In this document: in pieces, positions 23,387-31,351 of the stretch
Position numbering within the stretch: position 1 is the first letter of the stretch
Layout: each line of letters opens with the position of its first letter
Program-made: the position numbers and the translations under genes
The notes under the pieces: generated by a model
Databases searched by the model: none
What the model was told of the DNA's origin: nothing
What the model saw: only the letters and a program-made list of their open reading frames with translations
Assembly: GCA_016280595.1 (NCBI GenBank)
Contig: JAEEHB010000035.1
Location: 1-64,000, forward strand
Origin: Clostridiaceae bacterium
GTDB taxonomy: Bacteria; Bacillota; Clostridia; Oscillospirales; Acutalibacteraceae
Direction: 5' to 3'
DNA length: 64,000 bases

Positions 23387-24559
23387 TTATTTGTGAAAAA
23401 TACTGTTTACCAGATCCTTGAACAGAACTCTCTGCTTTTTGAGTTCTTTTTCGGTGCTCTGTTCAACCTTCATGAAATCGTCTCCGAGTTTCTTGAAGTC
23501 CTGCTTTATGGTTTCCTCCATAGTGCTTTCAAGGTTTTTCCTTATGGTTTCGAGCATCCTTGTGCTTCTCGGATTCTGCTTGAGCCAGGCTACCGTATCC
23601 CTGAGTGACTGCTCCGTTGTCATCGGTTTGTAATCAAGTTCTGCCGCCGCCTTCTCGTATGAGAAATTGCAGTTTTCGCAGAGCTTGTTGATTGAAAATT
23701 CGGTGATGACGGGCGGAAGTTTCGCCGCTCTGAAGAGTTTGTCGATTACCGGACACATTTTAAGCAGGAAGCCTTTATGCAGCGCGATTTTCGGCGGCTC
23801 CTTGCCTTCGATTTTCGCGAGCGTTGCTATAAAGTCCCTAACGGACATTCTGTCGCCGCACAGGAAATAGCACTCTCCGCCTCTGCCTTTTTCAGCGGCG
23901 GCTATCATTCCCTTTGCCACATCTCTCACGTCAACGAAGTTGTATCCGCCGAAGTTCAAGGTGCAGGGGAAAAGTCCGCTCAGGTAAAGCTGAATCATGG
24001 AGCAGACGCTGTTTGTGCCGTAGATGTCATCGGGGCCTATGCAGCAGCTCGGCTGAACAACGCAGATTTTAAGGCTTTCGTCGCTTTGCTCAATGCAGTA
24101 CTGCGTGGCGGCCGCCTTCGATTTGCCGTAAGCGTCGGGCAGACGGTTGGGGTTTAAGGTTGAGTATTCCTTTATCGGTGCGTTCCCTCTTGACGGGGGA
24201 ATGCAGTCAACCGATGAAACATATACAAGGTTTTTCACTCCGCATTTCTTGCACGCGGCAATCACGTTTTTGGTGCCGCCGTAGTTTACCGACCACACAA
24301 GGCGGTCTCTGGTGCCTTCAATATCCACAAGGCCTGCCACGTGATAAACCGTGTCGGCTCCTTCAAACGCTTTTTCAAGGCTGCTGTAATCGCAGATGTC
24401 GCCCATCACTTTCTCACAGCCGAAGCGGTCGAGTTCTTTACTGTCGTGTCTTAAAAGTACGCGTATTTTTCCGGGCCTTCCTGCAAGTTCGCTTACAAGA
24501 GCATAGCCTACATAGCCTCTTGCGCCGGTCACAACAGATAAACTTTCTTTATTATCCAT
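23387..24559 (-). CDS. NAD-dependent epimerase/dehydratase (extended SDR) with C-terminal coiled coil
   Basis: A 390-residue extended short-chain dehydrogenase. The Rossmann motif is VVTGARGYVGYAL and the catalytic Tyr-x3-Lys is in DAYGKSKAA. DTVYHVAG and VVQPSCCIGPDD are typical of 3-beta-HSD/dihydroflavonol reductase-like members. After about residue 335 comes a charged helix of some 50 residues (RKNLESTMEETIKQ ... VEQSTEKELKKQ) predicted to be a coiled coil, not part of the SDR core. I chose ATG 24559, four bases after GGGAGGT; it has its own consensus promoter. The substrate is unknown. Confidence 0.85.
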   Translation of the reverse strand: MDNKESLSVVTGARGYVGYALVSELAGRPGKIRVLLRHDSKELDRFGCEKVMGDICDYSSLEKAFEGADTVYHVAGLVDIEGTRDRLVWSVNYGGTKNVIAACKKCGVKNLVYVSSVDCIPPSRGNAPIKEYSTLNPNRLPDAYGKSKAAATQYCIEQSDESLKICVVQPSCCIGPDDIYGTNSVCSMIQLYLSGLFPCTLNFGGYNFVDVRDVAKGMIAAAEKGRGGECYFLCGDRMSVRDFIATLAKIEGKEPPKIALHKGFLLKMCPVIDKLFRAAKLPPVITEFSINKLCENCNFSYEKAAAELDYKPMTTEQSLRDTVAWLKQNPRSTRMLETIRKNLESTMEETIKQDFKKLGDDFMKVEQSTEKELKKQRVLFKDLVNSIFHK

Positions 24560-24586
24560 AATAACCTCCCGTATTGGTTTTTCCGT

Positions 24587-24615
24587 ATTATACACTTTTT
24601 CCCACATTTAGTCAA
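24587..24615 (-). promoter_or_regulatory. Promoter of the SDR gene
   Basis: - strand TTGACT (24615-24610), 17-bp spacer, TATAAT (24592-24587). Confidence 0.85.
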
Positions 24616-24701
24616 ATGCCCAAAAAATTCCCGCCGTTTTCCGCCGTTAATCCGCCTCTTCTACTATGCAGAAAATAACCGGATTTCAATATTGAGCAAA
24701 A

Positions 24702-24757
24702 ATGAATATTATGCACATATAATGTATAAAATACGGAAATATCGCATAAAAATACAG
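24702..24757. promoter_or_regulatory. Possible ARG-box-like sites upstream of argF
   Basis: AATGAATATTATGCA (24702-24716), then GTATAAAATAC and GCATAAAAATACAG, are A/T-rich imperfect palindromes loosely like the ArgR consensus TGAAT-W4-ATTCA. Each deviates at several positions, so this is a weak candidate supported mainly by its place before argF. Confidence 0.25.
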
Positions 24758-24774
24758 AAAACTCAAAAAATATG

Positions 24775-24803
24775 TTGACAAATATACAGAATTATTTTAT
24801 AAT
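24775..24803 (+). promoter_or_regulatory. Consensus promoter of the argF-carA-carB/dapF operon
   Basis: TTGACA (24775-24780), 17-bp spacer, TATAAT (24798-24803): a perfect match. Transcription from about 24810 leaves only some 25 bases of leader, so repression rather than attenuation would be expected. Confidence 0.92.
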
Positions 24804-24834
24804 AGTAAAAATTTGCAATCGAGGTGAAAAAGCA

Positions 24835-25824
24835 TTGATTTCGCTTAAAGGAAGAGACTTTTTAAAACTGCTTGATTTTACTCCCGAGGAGATTAATTAT
24901 CTGCTCGATCTTGCTTCGGATCTGAAATATAAAAAGAAAAACGGTGTTGTTCACCGCTATTGCGAGGGCAAAAATGTTGCCCTTATTTTTGAGAAAACCA
25001 GCACCCGCACCAGGTGCTCTTTTGAGGTTGCCGCGGCTGATCTCGGTATGCACCCCGTGTATCTTGACCCCAAGAGTTCGCAGATAGGCAAAAAGGAAAG
25101 CATTGCCGACACCGCCAGAGTTCTCGGTAGAATGTTTGACGGCATAGAATACAGAGGCTACGGCCAGGAGATAGTTGAGGAACTTGCCCGCTATTCCGAT
25201 GTGCCCGTATGGAACGGACTTACAAACGAGTTCCATCCCACTCAGATTCTTGCCGATTTTCTCACCATCAGAGAGCACATCGATTCGCTCAAAGGCATTA
25301 AAATGGTTTATATGGGTGACGCCCGCTACAATATGGGCAATTCCCTTATGGTCGGCTGCGCGAAAATGGGTATGCACTTCGTTGCCTGCGCACCGAAAGA
25401 ATACTTCCCCGATGACGCTCTTGTAAACACCTGCCGCGAAGTTGCCGCTCAGACGGGCGCGACCATCGAATTTGAAGAGGATCCGTCAAAGGCGGTGCAG
25501 GGCGCCGATGTAATCTATACCGATGTATGGGTTTCAATGGGCGAGCCCGAAGAAGTGTGGAAAGAGAGAATTGAAGCGCTCCTTCCTTATCAGGTCAATT
25601 CCGCGCTTATGGCGAAGGCAAAGCCGGACTGTAAGTTTATGCACTGCCTGCCCGCTTTCCACGACCTCAAGACCGAAATCGGCAAAGACGTTTACGAGAA
25701 GTACGCTCTGAGCGGTCTCGAAGTCACCGACGAAGTATTTGAGAGCCCCGCTTCAATCGTCTTTGACGAAGCGGAAAACAGAATGCACACAATCAAGGCC
25801 GTTATGGCTGCTACTCTTATATGA
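24835..25824 (+). CDS. argF: Ornithine carbamoyltransferase
   Basis: A 329-residue enzyme making citrulline from ornithine and carbamoyl phosphate in arginine synthesis. The carbamoyl phosphate site STRTR is at 56-60. [10 protein letters not shown] and the ornithine-site HCLPAFHD are present, and DVWVSMGE marks it as OTCase rather than aspartate carbamoyltransferase. I chose TTG 24835, eight bases after GAGGTG. An upstream ATG at 24772 falls inside the promoter and cannot be the start. It heads an operon with carA and carB, which points to a carbamoyl phosphate supply dedicated to arginine. Confidence 0.95.
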   Translation: MISLKGRDFLKLLDFTPEEINYLLDLASDLKYKKKNGVVHRYCEGKNVALIFEKTSTRTRCSFEVAAADLGMHPVYLDPKSSQIGKKESIADTARVLGRMFDGIEYRGYGQEIVEELARYSDVPVWNGLTNEFHPTQILADFLTIREHIDSLKGIKMVYMGDARYNMGNSLMVGCAKMGMHFVACAPKEYFPDDALVNTCREVAAQTGATIEFEEDPSKAVQGADVIYTDVWVSMGEPEEVWKERIEALLPYQVNSALMAKAKPDCKFMHCLPAFHDLKTEIGKDVYEKYALSGLEVTDEVFESPASIVFDEAENRMHTIKAVMAATLI

Positions 25825-25842
25825 TGATGAAAGGATGAAAGT

Positions 25843-26898
25843 ATGAAAAAAGCCTATCTTGTTTTAAGCAACGGTATGATTTTTGAAGGCGAGGCCATCG
25901 GAGCCGAAGGCGAAGCGGCGGGCGAAGTCGTTTTCAACACCTCGGTTGTCGGCTACCTCGAAACTCTTACCGACCCGTGCTACGCGGGGCAGATTATCGT
26001 TCAGACATTTCCCGCTATGGGAAACTACGGTGTGATTGAAGAGGATTTCGTAGGCAAATGCGCCCTGAGAGGCTATGTTGTCAGAGAAATCTGCGACACT
26101 CCGTCAAACTTCCGCAGTCAGTATACTCTTGACAGATTTTTAAAAGAGCACAATGTGCCCGGCATCTGCGGAGTTGACACACGTGAAATCACCAGGATTA
26201 TCCGCGAAAACGGCGTTATGAACGGTATCATCTGCACAGCCCTACCCACAGACCTTTCATCAATCGCAGGTATCGAAACGGGCGGTCAGGTTGCGGCACT
26301 GAGCATAAAGGAAAAAGAGTTTTTCCCCGCGCAGGGTGAAAAGAAATATAACGTGACTCTTATCGATTACAGCGCGAAGGACGCTCTCATCGGCGCGCTC
26401 ACATCAAGAGGCTGTGACGTTACCGCCGTGCCTTACAACACCCCCGCTTCCGAAATCCTCGCCGCAAATCCCGACGGCGTTGTGCTTTCGGACGGACCGG
26501 GTGACCCCGCCGAAAACACAGACTGCATCAAAGAAGTCGCGGAGCTTATCGGCAAAGTGCCCGTGCTCGGCATTTCTCTCGGGCATCAGATCGCCGCGCT
26601 CGCACTCGGCGGCAAAACCGAAAAACTCACTTACGGCCACAGGGGCGGCAATCAGCCGGTTAAAGATGTGTTCGGCACAAGAACTTTCATCACCGGGCAG
26701 AATCACGGTTACGCCGTGCTTGCCGACAGCCTCAAGGGTATAGGCGATGAAACATTTGTAAACGCCAACGACGGCACAAATGAAGGCATGAGTTACCCCG
26801 ATAAAGACTGCGTTACAGTGCAGTTTGCACCCGGCGGAGATACCGCTTTCATTTATGATAACTTTATTTCGATGATGGGAGGAAAAGACAATGCCTAA
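25843..26898 (+). CDS. carA: Carbamoyl phosphate synthase small subunit with degenerate glutaminase site
   Basis: A 351-residue CarA. The N-terminal domain is normal (LSNGMIFEGEAIGAEG, VVGYLETLTDP, GICGVDTREITR). The class I glutamine amidotransferase domain is present but lacks its catalytic triad. The nucleophile Cys is Ser245 (LGISLGHQ; codon TCT), and the usual HPEASPGPHD segment with catalytic His and Glu is replaced by QFAPGGD (327-333). Loss of the Cys is what makes mammalian CPS I ammonia-dependent. So this subunit probably cannot release ammonia from glutamine and may serve only as a structural partner. It overlaps carB by 8 bases and lies 18 bases after argF. Confidence 0.9.
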   Translation: MKKAYLVLSNGMIFEGEAIGAEGEAAGEVVFNTSVVGYLETLTDPCYAGQIIVQTFPAMGNYGVIEEDFVGKCALRGYVVREICDTPSNFRSQYTLDRFLKEHNVPGICGVDTREITRIIRENGVMNGIICTALPTDLSSIAGIETGGQVAALSIKEKEFFPAQGEKKYNVTLIDYSAKDALIGALTSRGCDVTAVPYNTPASEILAANPDGVVLSDGPGDPAENTDCIKEVAELIGKVPVLGISLGHQIAALALGGKTEKLTYGHRGGNQPVKDVFGTRTFITGQNHGYAVLADSLKGIGDETFVNANDGTNEGMSYPDKDCVTVQFAPGGDTAFIYDNFISMMGGKDNA

Positions 26899-29800
26899 AG
26901 ATTCTGCTATAAGAAAAGTGCTTGTTATCGGCTCGGGTCCCATCGTTATCGGCCAGGCCGCGGAGTTTGACTACGCCGGCGCTCAGGCGTGCCGCGTGCT
27001 CAGAGCGGAAGGTATCAACACCGTGCTCGTTAACTCCAACCCCGCCACCATTATGACAGACAAAAATCTTGCGGACGAAATCTACCTTGAAGCCCTCAAC
27101 GCGGAGACAGTCGCAAGGATAATCGAAAAAGAGCGCCCCGACAGCCTGCTTGCAGGTCTCGGCGGTCAGACAGGCCTTACTATTGCGATGCAGCTCACAG
27201 CCAACGGCACTCTCAAGAAATACGGCGTGCGTCTGCTCGGCTCGGATATCAACGCCATCAACAAGGCGGAAGACAGAGAGATGTTCAGGGATACGATGAA
27301 GAGCATCAATCAGCCCTGCGTACCCTCCGACATCGCCGAAGATATTGACACCGCGCTCAAAATCGCCGGTGAAATCGGCTACCCCGTAATTGTAAGACCC
27401 GCTTTCACTCTCGGCGGCACGGGCGGCGGTATTGCCGATAACGCCGAGGAACTTGCAATCATCGCAAAGACGGGTCTTGACCTTTCACCCATCACCCAGA
27501 TACTTGTTGAAAAATGTATCTCCGGCTGGAAGGAAATAGAATTTGAAACCATGAGAGACGCAAACGGCAACGCAATCGCCATCTGCTCTATGGAAAATGT
27601 TGACCCCGTAGGCATTCACACGGGCGATTCAATAGTTGTCGCTCCCGCGCTTACTCTTTCAAATGTTGAGTATCAGATGCTCCGCACGGCTGCTCTCGAT
27701 ATAGTTACCGCGCTCGGTATAGTCGGCGGCTGCAACTGCCAGTTTGCTCTGAATCCCGACAGTTTCGAGTACGCCGTTATCGAAGTTAACCCCAGAGTTT
27801 CGCGTTCCTCCGCTCTCGCTTCCAAGGCAACGGGTTACCCGATTGCAAAGATGACCACCAAACTCGCGCTCGGCTATACGCTCGATGAAATCAAAAACGA
27901 TATCACCGGCGTCACCTGCGCCTGCTTCGAACCCTCGGTTGACTATATCGTTTGCAAATTCCCCAAGTGGCCCTTCGATAAATTCGCGGGTTCAAGCCGT
28001 AAACTCGGCACGCAGATGAAGGCAACCGGCGAGGTTATGTCCATAGGTCAGAATTTCGAATCCGCCCTGCTCAAAGCAATCAGAGGCGCCGAGATTTCAT
28101 TTGACACTCTCAACGCTCCTCCGCTCACCGACGAGCCCGTAAGGGTGCGTCTCGCCAAGCAGGATGACAGAAGAATGTTCACCGTTTTCGAGGCTATCAA
28201 GAGCGGTGTTTCGATAGACGAGATTTTTGAAATCACCAAGATTGACCGCTGGTTCCTTTACAGAATAAAGAACCTTGCCGACTTTGAGGAAATTCTCAAA
28301 AAGGGCGAGATGACCGAAGAACTCTATATGAAGGCGAAGAAACTCGGCTACACGGATGATGCTATCAAGAGGCTCTCCGGAGTAAAAGAGATTCCCTCGC
28401 TCGATTTCAGTTACAAGATGGTTGATACCTGCGCCGCGGAGTTTGACGCGCGTACTCCCTACTTCTACTCCTGCTGCGATAAAGCCTGTGAATCCCGCAC
28501 TTTCAAGAGAAGCGGCAAGCCCGTTATTATGGTGCTCGGCTCGGGCCCCATCCGCATAGGTCAGGGTATAGAATTCGACTACAGTTCCGTTCACTGCGTG
28601 TGGACTTTGAGAGATCTCGGCTATGACGTTGTTATAGTAAACAACAACCCCGAAACCGTTTCCACCGACTATGATACTGCCGACAGACTCTATTTCGAGC
28701 CGCTTACTCCCGAGGATGTTATGAACATCATCAAGGTCGAAAAGCCCATCGGCGTTGTTGTGGCATTCGGCGGTCAGACGGCTATCAAACTTACCTCATT
28801 CCTCGATAAGGCGGGCATCCGTATACTCGGCACATCCGCCGACGGCATCGACCTCGCGGAAGACAGAAGCAGATTTGACGCCCTGCTTGAAACCTTCGGT
28901 ATTTCAAGACCCAAAGGTATGGGCGTAAACACCCTTGAGGAAGCAATCGAAGCGGCGGACAAACTCGGATATCCCGTGCTTCTCAGACCTTCCTATGTTA
29001 TCGGCGGTCAGAATATGACCATATCGCATACCAAAGAGCACACCATAGCCTATATGGAGAAAATCCTCTCCGGCGGCATCGAGAATCCCGTGCTTATAGA
29101 TAAATATATGCCCGGTATCGAACTTGAGGTTGACGTCATTTCCGACGGCAAGGATGTTCTCATCCCCGGCATTATGGAGCATATCGAAAGAGCGGGCGTT
29201 CACAGCGGTGACTCAATCGCCGTCTATCCGCCCTACAATCTCAATGACAAGTTCCTCAAGAAGGTTTGCGACTGCTCCGAGAAACTCGCCCTCGCGCTCG
29301 GCACAAAGGGCCTTGTTAACATTCAGTACCTCATCTATAATGACGAACTCTATGTTATAGAAGTTAACCCCAGAGCATCGCGTACCATCCCCTATATCAG
29401 CAAAGTTACAAATGTGCCTATGGTTGACCTCGCGTCAAGAGTAATGCTCGGCGAAGAACTTGCCGAAATGGGATTCGGCACAGGGCTTTACTGCACGCCG
29501 CCTTACACGGCTGTCAAAGTGCCCGTATTCTCATTTGAAAAACTCAACGACGCAAACTCAATTCTCGGCCCCGAGATGAAGTCAACGGGCGAAGTGCTCG
29601 GCCTCGGCAAAACTCCCGCTGAAGCGCTCTTCAAAGGCCTTGCCGCGGCAGGCTTCAAGGTGCCCTCGAAGAACGAATCGGCAGGCGTGCTCATCAGCGT
29701 TGATCAGCACGATTTTGAAGAGGTGCTTTCCCTCGCGAAGCGCTTTGCAGACCAGGATATAGACCTCTATGCAACCACCGAAACCGCCGAAGCAATCGCG

Positions 29801-30883
29801 TCGCTCGGCATCAATGTGGTGAGCGTGCCCGTGAGCAGCGGCAATAAAGAAATAATCAGCCTTATGGAAAGCGGCAAGGTGAATTACATCATCTACACCG
29901 GCGCTGTCAATGATTCCACCGTGCAGGAGTATAACGGCATTCACCTGAGAGCAATGCAGCTTAGCATTCCCTGTCTCACTTCGCTTGACACCGCAAACGC
30001 CCTCGCCGAAATAATCGAGAGCGGCTTCACAGGCAAGAATACCGAGCTTGTCGATATCAACGATATGCGTACAAGACGCCTCGAGATACCCTTTGCCAAG
30101 ATGCATTCCTGCGGCAACGACTATATCTTCGTTGAGAATTTCGACGGCAAGATTACCTGCCCCGAATCCCTGTGCGTGAGCCTGTGCAGACAGCATTACG
30201 GAATCGGCGGCGACGGCATAGTCCTTATTGAAAAATCAACTGTTGCCGATGCCAAAATGCGCCACTTCAACCGCGACGGCTCCGAAGGCAAAATGGCGGG
30301 CAACAACATCCGCTGCGTGGGCAAATACCTTTATGACAAAGGCTTCCACAGAAACGAATATATAAGCATTGAAACCGCCAGCGGCGTTTACAAACTCAGG
30401 CTCTTTGTCCGTGACGGCAAAGTAACATCCGCGAGGGTTGATATGGGCAAAGCGCTTATCACCGAAACGGACAAGAAGGTAACCGTTGACGGCAAGGAAT
30501 ACACCGGCACCTGCGTAAATGTAGGCAACCCCCACTATGTCACCTTTGTTGACGGCATCGACGGGCTCGACCTTGAAAAAATCGGTCCCGAGTTTGAAAC
30601 CAACAAGGCTTTCCCGCACAGAATCAACACGGAATTCGTAAGAGTAATCAACAAGACGAATATCCGTATGAGAGTATGGGAGAGAGGCAACGGCGAAACT
30701 CTTGCCTGCGGCACGGGTGCGTGCGCGAGCGTAGCGGCGGCGTGTGAAAAAGGTCTTTGCGAAAAGGGCAAGGATATTACCGTGAAACTTGCCGGCGGGG
30801 ATGTGACGGTGAATTATACCGACGAAAGAATCACACTCACAGGGTCGGCAGTGATGGCCTTCGAAGGCAAGTTTGAGTACTGA
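26891..30883 (+). CDS. carB: Carbamoyl phosphate synthase large subunit fused to diaminopimelate epimerase-like domain
   Basis: A 1330-residue fusion. Residues 1-1058 are CarB: two ATP-grasp halves, each opening with GSGPI(V/R)IGQ..EFDY (about 15-29 and 550-564), and a methylglyoxal-synthase-like allosteric domain (about 930-1058). Without a linker, residues 1059-1330 form a DapF domain (FAKMHSCGNDYIF, YGIGGDGIVLI, CVNVGNPHYV, ETLACGTGACAS). The second catalytic cysteine is Cys1273. The first one is Ala1136 (KMAGNNIRC in place of MCGNG). An internal ATG at codon 1059 has no ribosome site, so a fused product is expected. DapF activity is uncertain; CarB looks intact. The gene ends directly at repeat copy D. 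Confidence 0.92.
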   Translation: MPKDSAIRKVLVIGSGPIVIGQAAEFDYAGAQACRVLRAEGINTVLVNSNPATIMTDKNLADEIYLEALNAETVARIIEKERPDSLLAGLGGQTGLTIAMQLTANGTLKKYGVRLLGSDINAINKAEDREMFRDTMKSINQPCVPSDIAEDIDTALKIAGEIGYPVIVRPAFTLGGTGGGIADNAEELAIIAKTGLDLSPITQILVEKCISGWKEIEFETMRDANGNAIAICSMENVDPVGIHTGDSIVVAPALTLSNVEYQMLRTAALDIVTALGIVGGCNCQFALNPDSFEYAVIEVNPRVSRSSALASKATGYPIAKMTTKLALGYTLDEIKNDITGVTCACFEPSVDYIVCKFPKWPFDKFAGSSRKLGTQMKATGEVMSIGQNFESALLKAIRGAEISFDTLNAPPLTDEPVRVRLAKQDDRRMFTVFEAIKSGVSIDEIFEITKIDRWFLYRIKNLADFEEILKKGEMTEELYMKAKKLGYTDDAIKRLSGVKEIPSLDFSYKMVDTCAAEFDARTPYFYSCCDKACESRTFKRSGKPVIMVLGSGPIRIGQGIEFDYSSVHCVWTLRDLGYDVVIVNNNPETVSTDYDTADRLYFEPLTPEDVMNIIKVEKPIGVVVAFGGQTAIKLTSFLDKAGIRILGTSADGIDLAEDRSRFDALLETFGISRPKGMGVNTLEEAIEAADKLGYPVLLRPSYVIGGQNMTISHTKEHTIAYMEKILSGGIENPVLIDKYMPGIELEVDVISDGKDVLIPGIMEHIERAGVHSGDSIAVYPPYNLNDKFLKKVCDCSEKLALALGTKGLVNIQYLIYNDELYVIEVNPRASRTIPYISKVTNVPMVDLASRVMLGEELAEMGFGTGLYCTPPYTAVKVPVFSFEKLNDANSILGPEMKSTGEVLGLGKTPAEALFKGLAAAGFKVPSKNESAGVLISVDQHDFEEVLSLAKRFADQDIDLYATTETAEAIASLGINVVSVPVSSGNKEIISLMESGKVNYIIYTGAVNDSTVQEYNGIHLRAMQLSIPCLTSLDTANALAEIIESGFTGKNTELVDINDMRTRRLEIPFAKMHSCGNDYIFVENFDGKITCPESLCVSLCRQHYGIGGDGIVLIEKSTVADAKMRHFNRDGSEGKMAGNNIRCVGKYLYDKGFHRNEYISIETASGVYKLRLFVRDGKVTSARVDMGKALITETDKKVTVDGKEYTGTCVNVGNPHYVTFVDGIDGLDLEKIGPEFETNKAFPHRINTEFVRVINKTNIRMRVWERGNGETLACGTGACASVAAACEKGLCEKGKDITVKLAGGDVTVNYTDERITLTGSAVMAFEGKFEY

Positions 30884-31122
30884 TCGCTCGGCGAATATAC
30901 GGCGAAAAACGAAAAGACAAATGTTTTACGGACTGCGGGTTTATAACTCGCAGTTCTTTTTTGTGTGCAATTTGATTTGCTATAAGGAATGTTTGATTAT
31001 TGTCTTTTCTCGGAGCCTTTATTCGCTCGCCGTACCTTAGTACTGTCTTCGCTCATAAATGCGTTGTTTTCATCCTTTTCTGTTTCCTCCCTCAGTGCCT
31101 CTGAATTAGTTCCATCAAAAAT
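30884..31122 (+). repeat. 3'-end dispersed repeat, copy D
   Basis: Begins at the base after the carB/dapF stop. Arm GGCGAATATACGGCGAAAAAC-GAAAAGACAA, hairpin, CTATAAGGAATGTT, TTGTCTTTTCTCGGAGCC, TTTATTCGCTCGCCGTACC, ACTGTCTTCGCTCATAAATG, TTTTCATCC, TTCCTCCCT, ending CCATCAAAAA. It is nearly identical to copy E over the TTCGCTCGCCGTA to TTTTCATC block. The two outer arms are partly complementary, so the whole unit could fold around the terminator hairpin. Confidence 0.8.
30930..30962 (+). terminator. Terminator in repeat copy D (after carB/dapF)
   Basis: Stem GGACTGCGGGTT/AACTCGCAGTTC (12 pairs, two of them G-T), loop TAT, then six T residues at 30957-30962. A strong intrinsic terminator 47 bases after the stop codon. 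Confidence 0.85.
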
Positions 31123-31143
31123 ATGTTTTGCTTGTAATGCCTA

Positions 31144-31254
31144 CCCGTAGGGGCGGATATCATCCGCCCGCCACAAGGATATGCGTGAGCATAATACAAT
31201 CGGCGCTTTGTGCCCCTCAATTCTGCATTCTTAATTCTGAATTCTGCATTCTGA
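31144..31254. repeat. GGGCGGATATCATCCGCCC palindrome and ATTCTGCATTCT repeats
   Basis: CCCGTAGGGGCGGATATCATCCGCCCG (31144-31170) is a strong hairpin, followed by AGGATATGCGTGAGCAT. The same combination recurs at 54280-54329, again behind a copy of the 3'-end repeat. At 31218-31254 imperfect copies of AATTCTGCATTCT alternate with AATTCTGA. Together with repeat D and the promoter at 31289 this accounts for the 468-bp gap; no gene is seen in it. Confidence 0.7.
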
Positions 31255-31288
31255 TTGCGCAATATATTGATAAAATACATAAAAATAC

Positions 31289-31316
31289 TTGAAAACAGTG
31301 CAATATGTGGTATAAT
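31289..31316 (+). promoter_or_regulatory. Promoter of the DUF1846 gene
   Basis: TTGAAA (31289-31294), 16-bp spacer, extended -10 TGGTATAAT with TATAAT at 31311-31316. Confidence 0.75.
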
Positions 31317-31351
31317 TATTTTTGGATTTTTTTGAGAGGCGGGTTTGTGAA

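Noticed and set aside
24772-24834. A longer argF start at ATG 24772
   Set aside because: It lies within the -35/-10 region of a perfect promoter and adds residues not found in the family; TTG 24835 has a proper ribosome site.
29582-30196. A 204-codon open frame on the - strand at the CarB-DapF junction
   Set aside because: Antisense shadow; the + frame has unbroken conserved domains on both sides.
26891-30883. Frameshift or assembly error joining carB and dapF
   Set aside because: The reading frame continues without a break, the junction has no missing stop trace or repeat, and no separate ribosome site for dapF is seen; still listed as a check.
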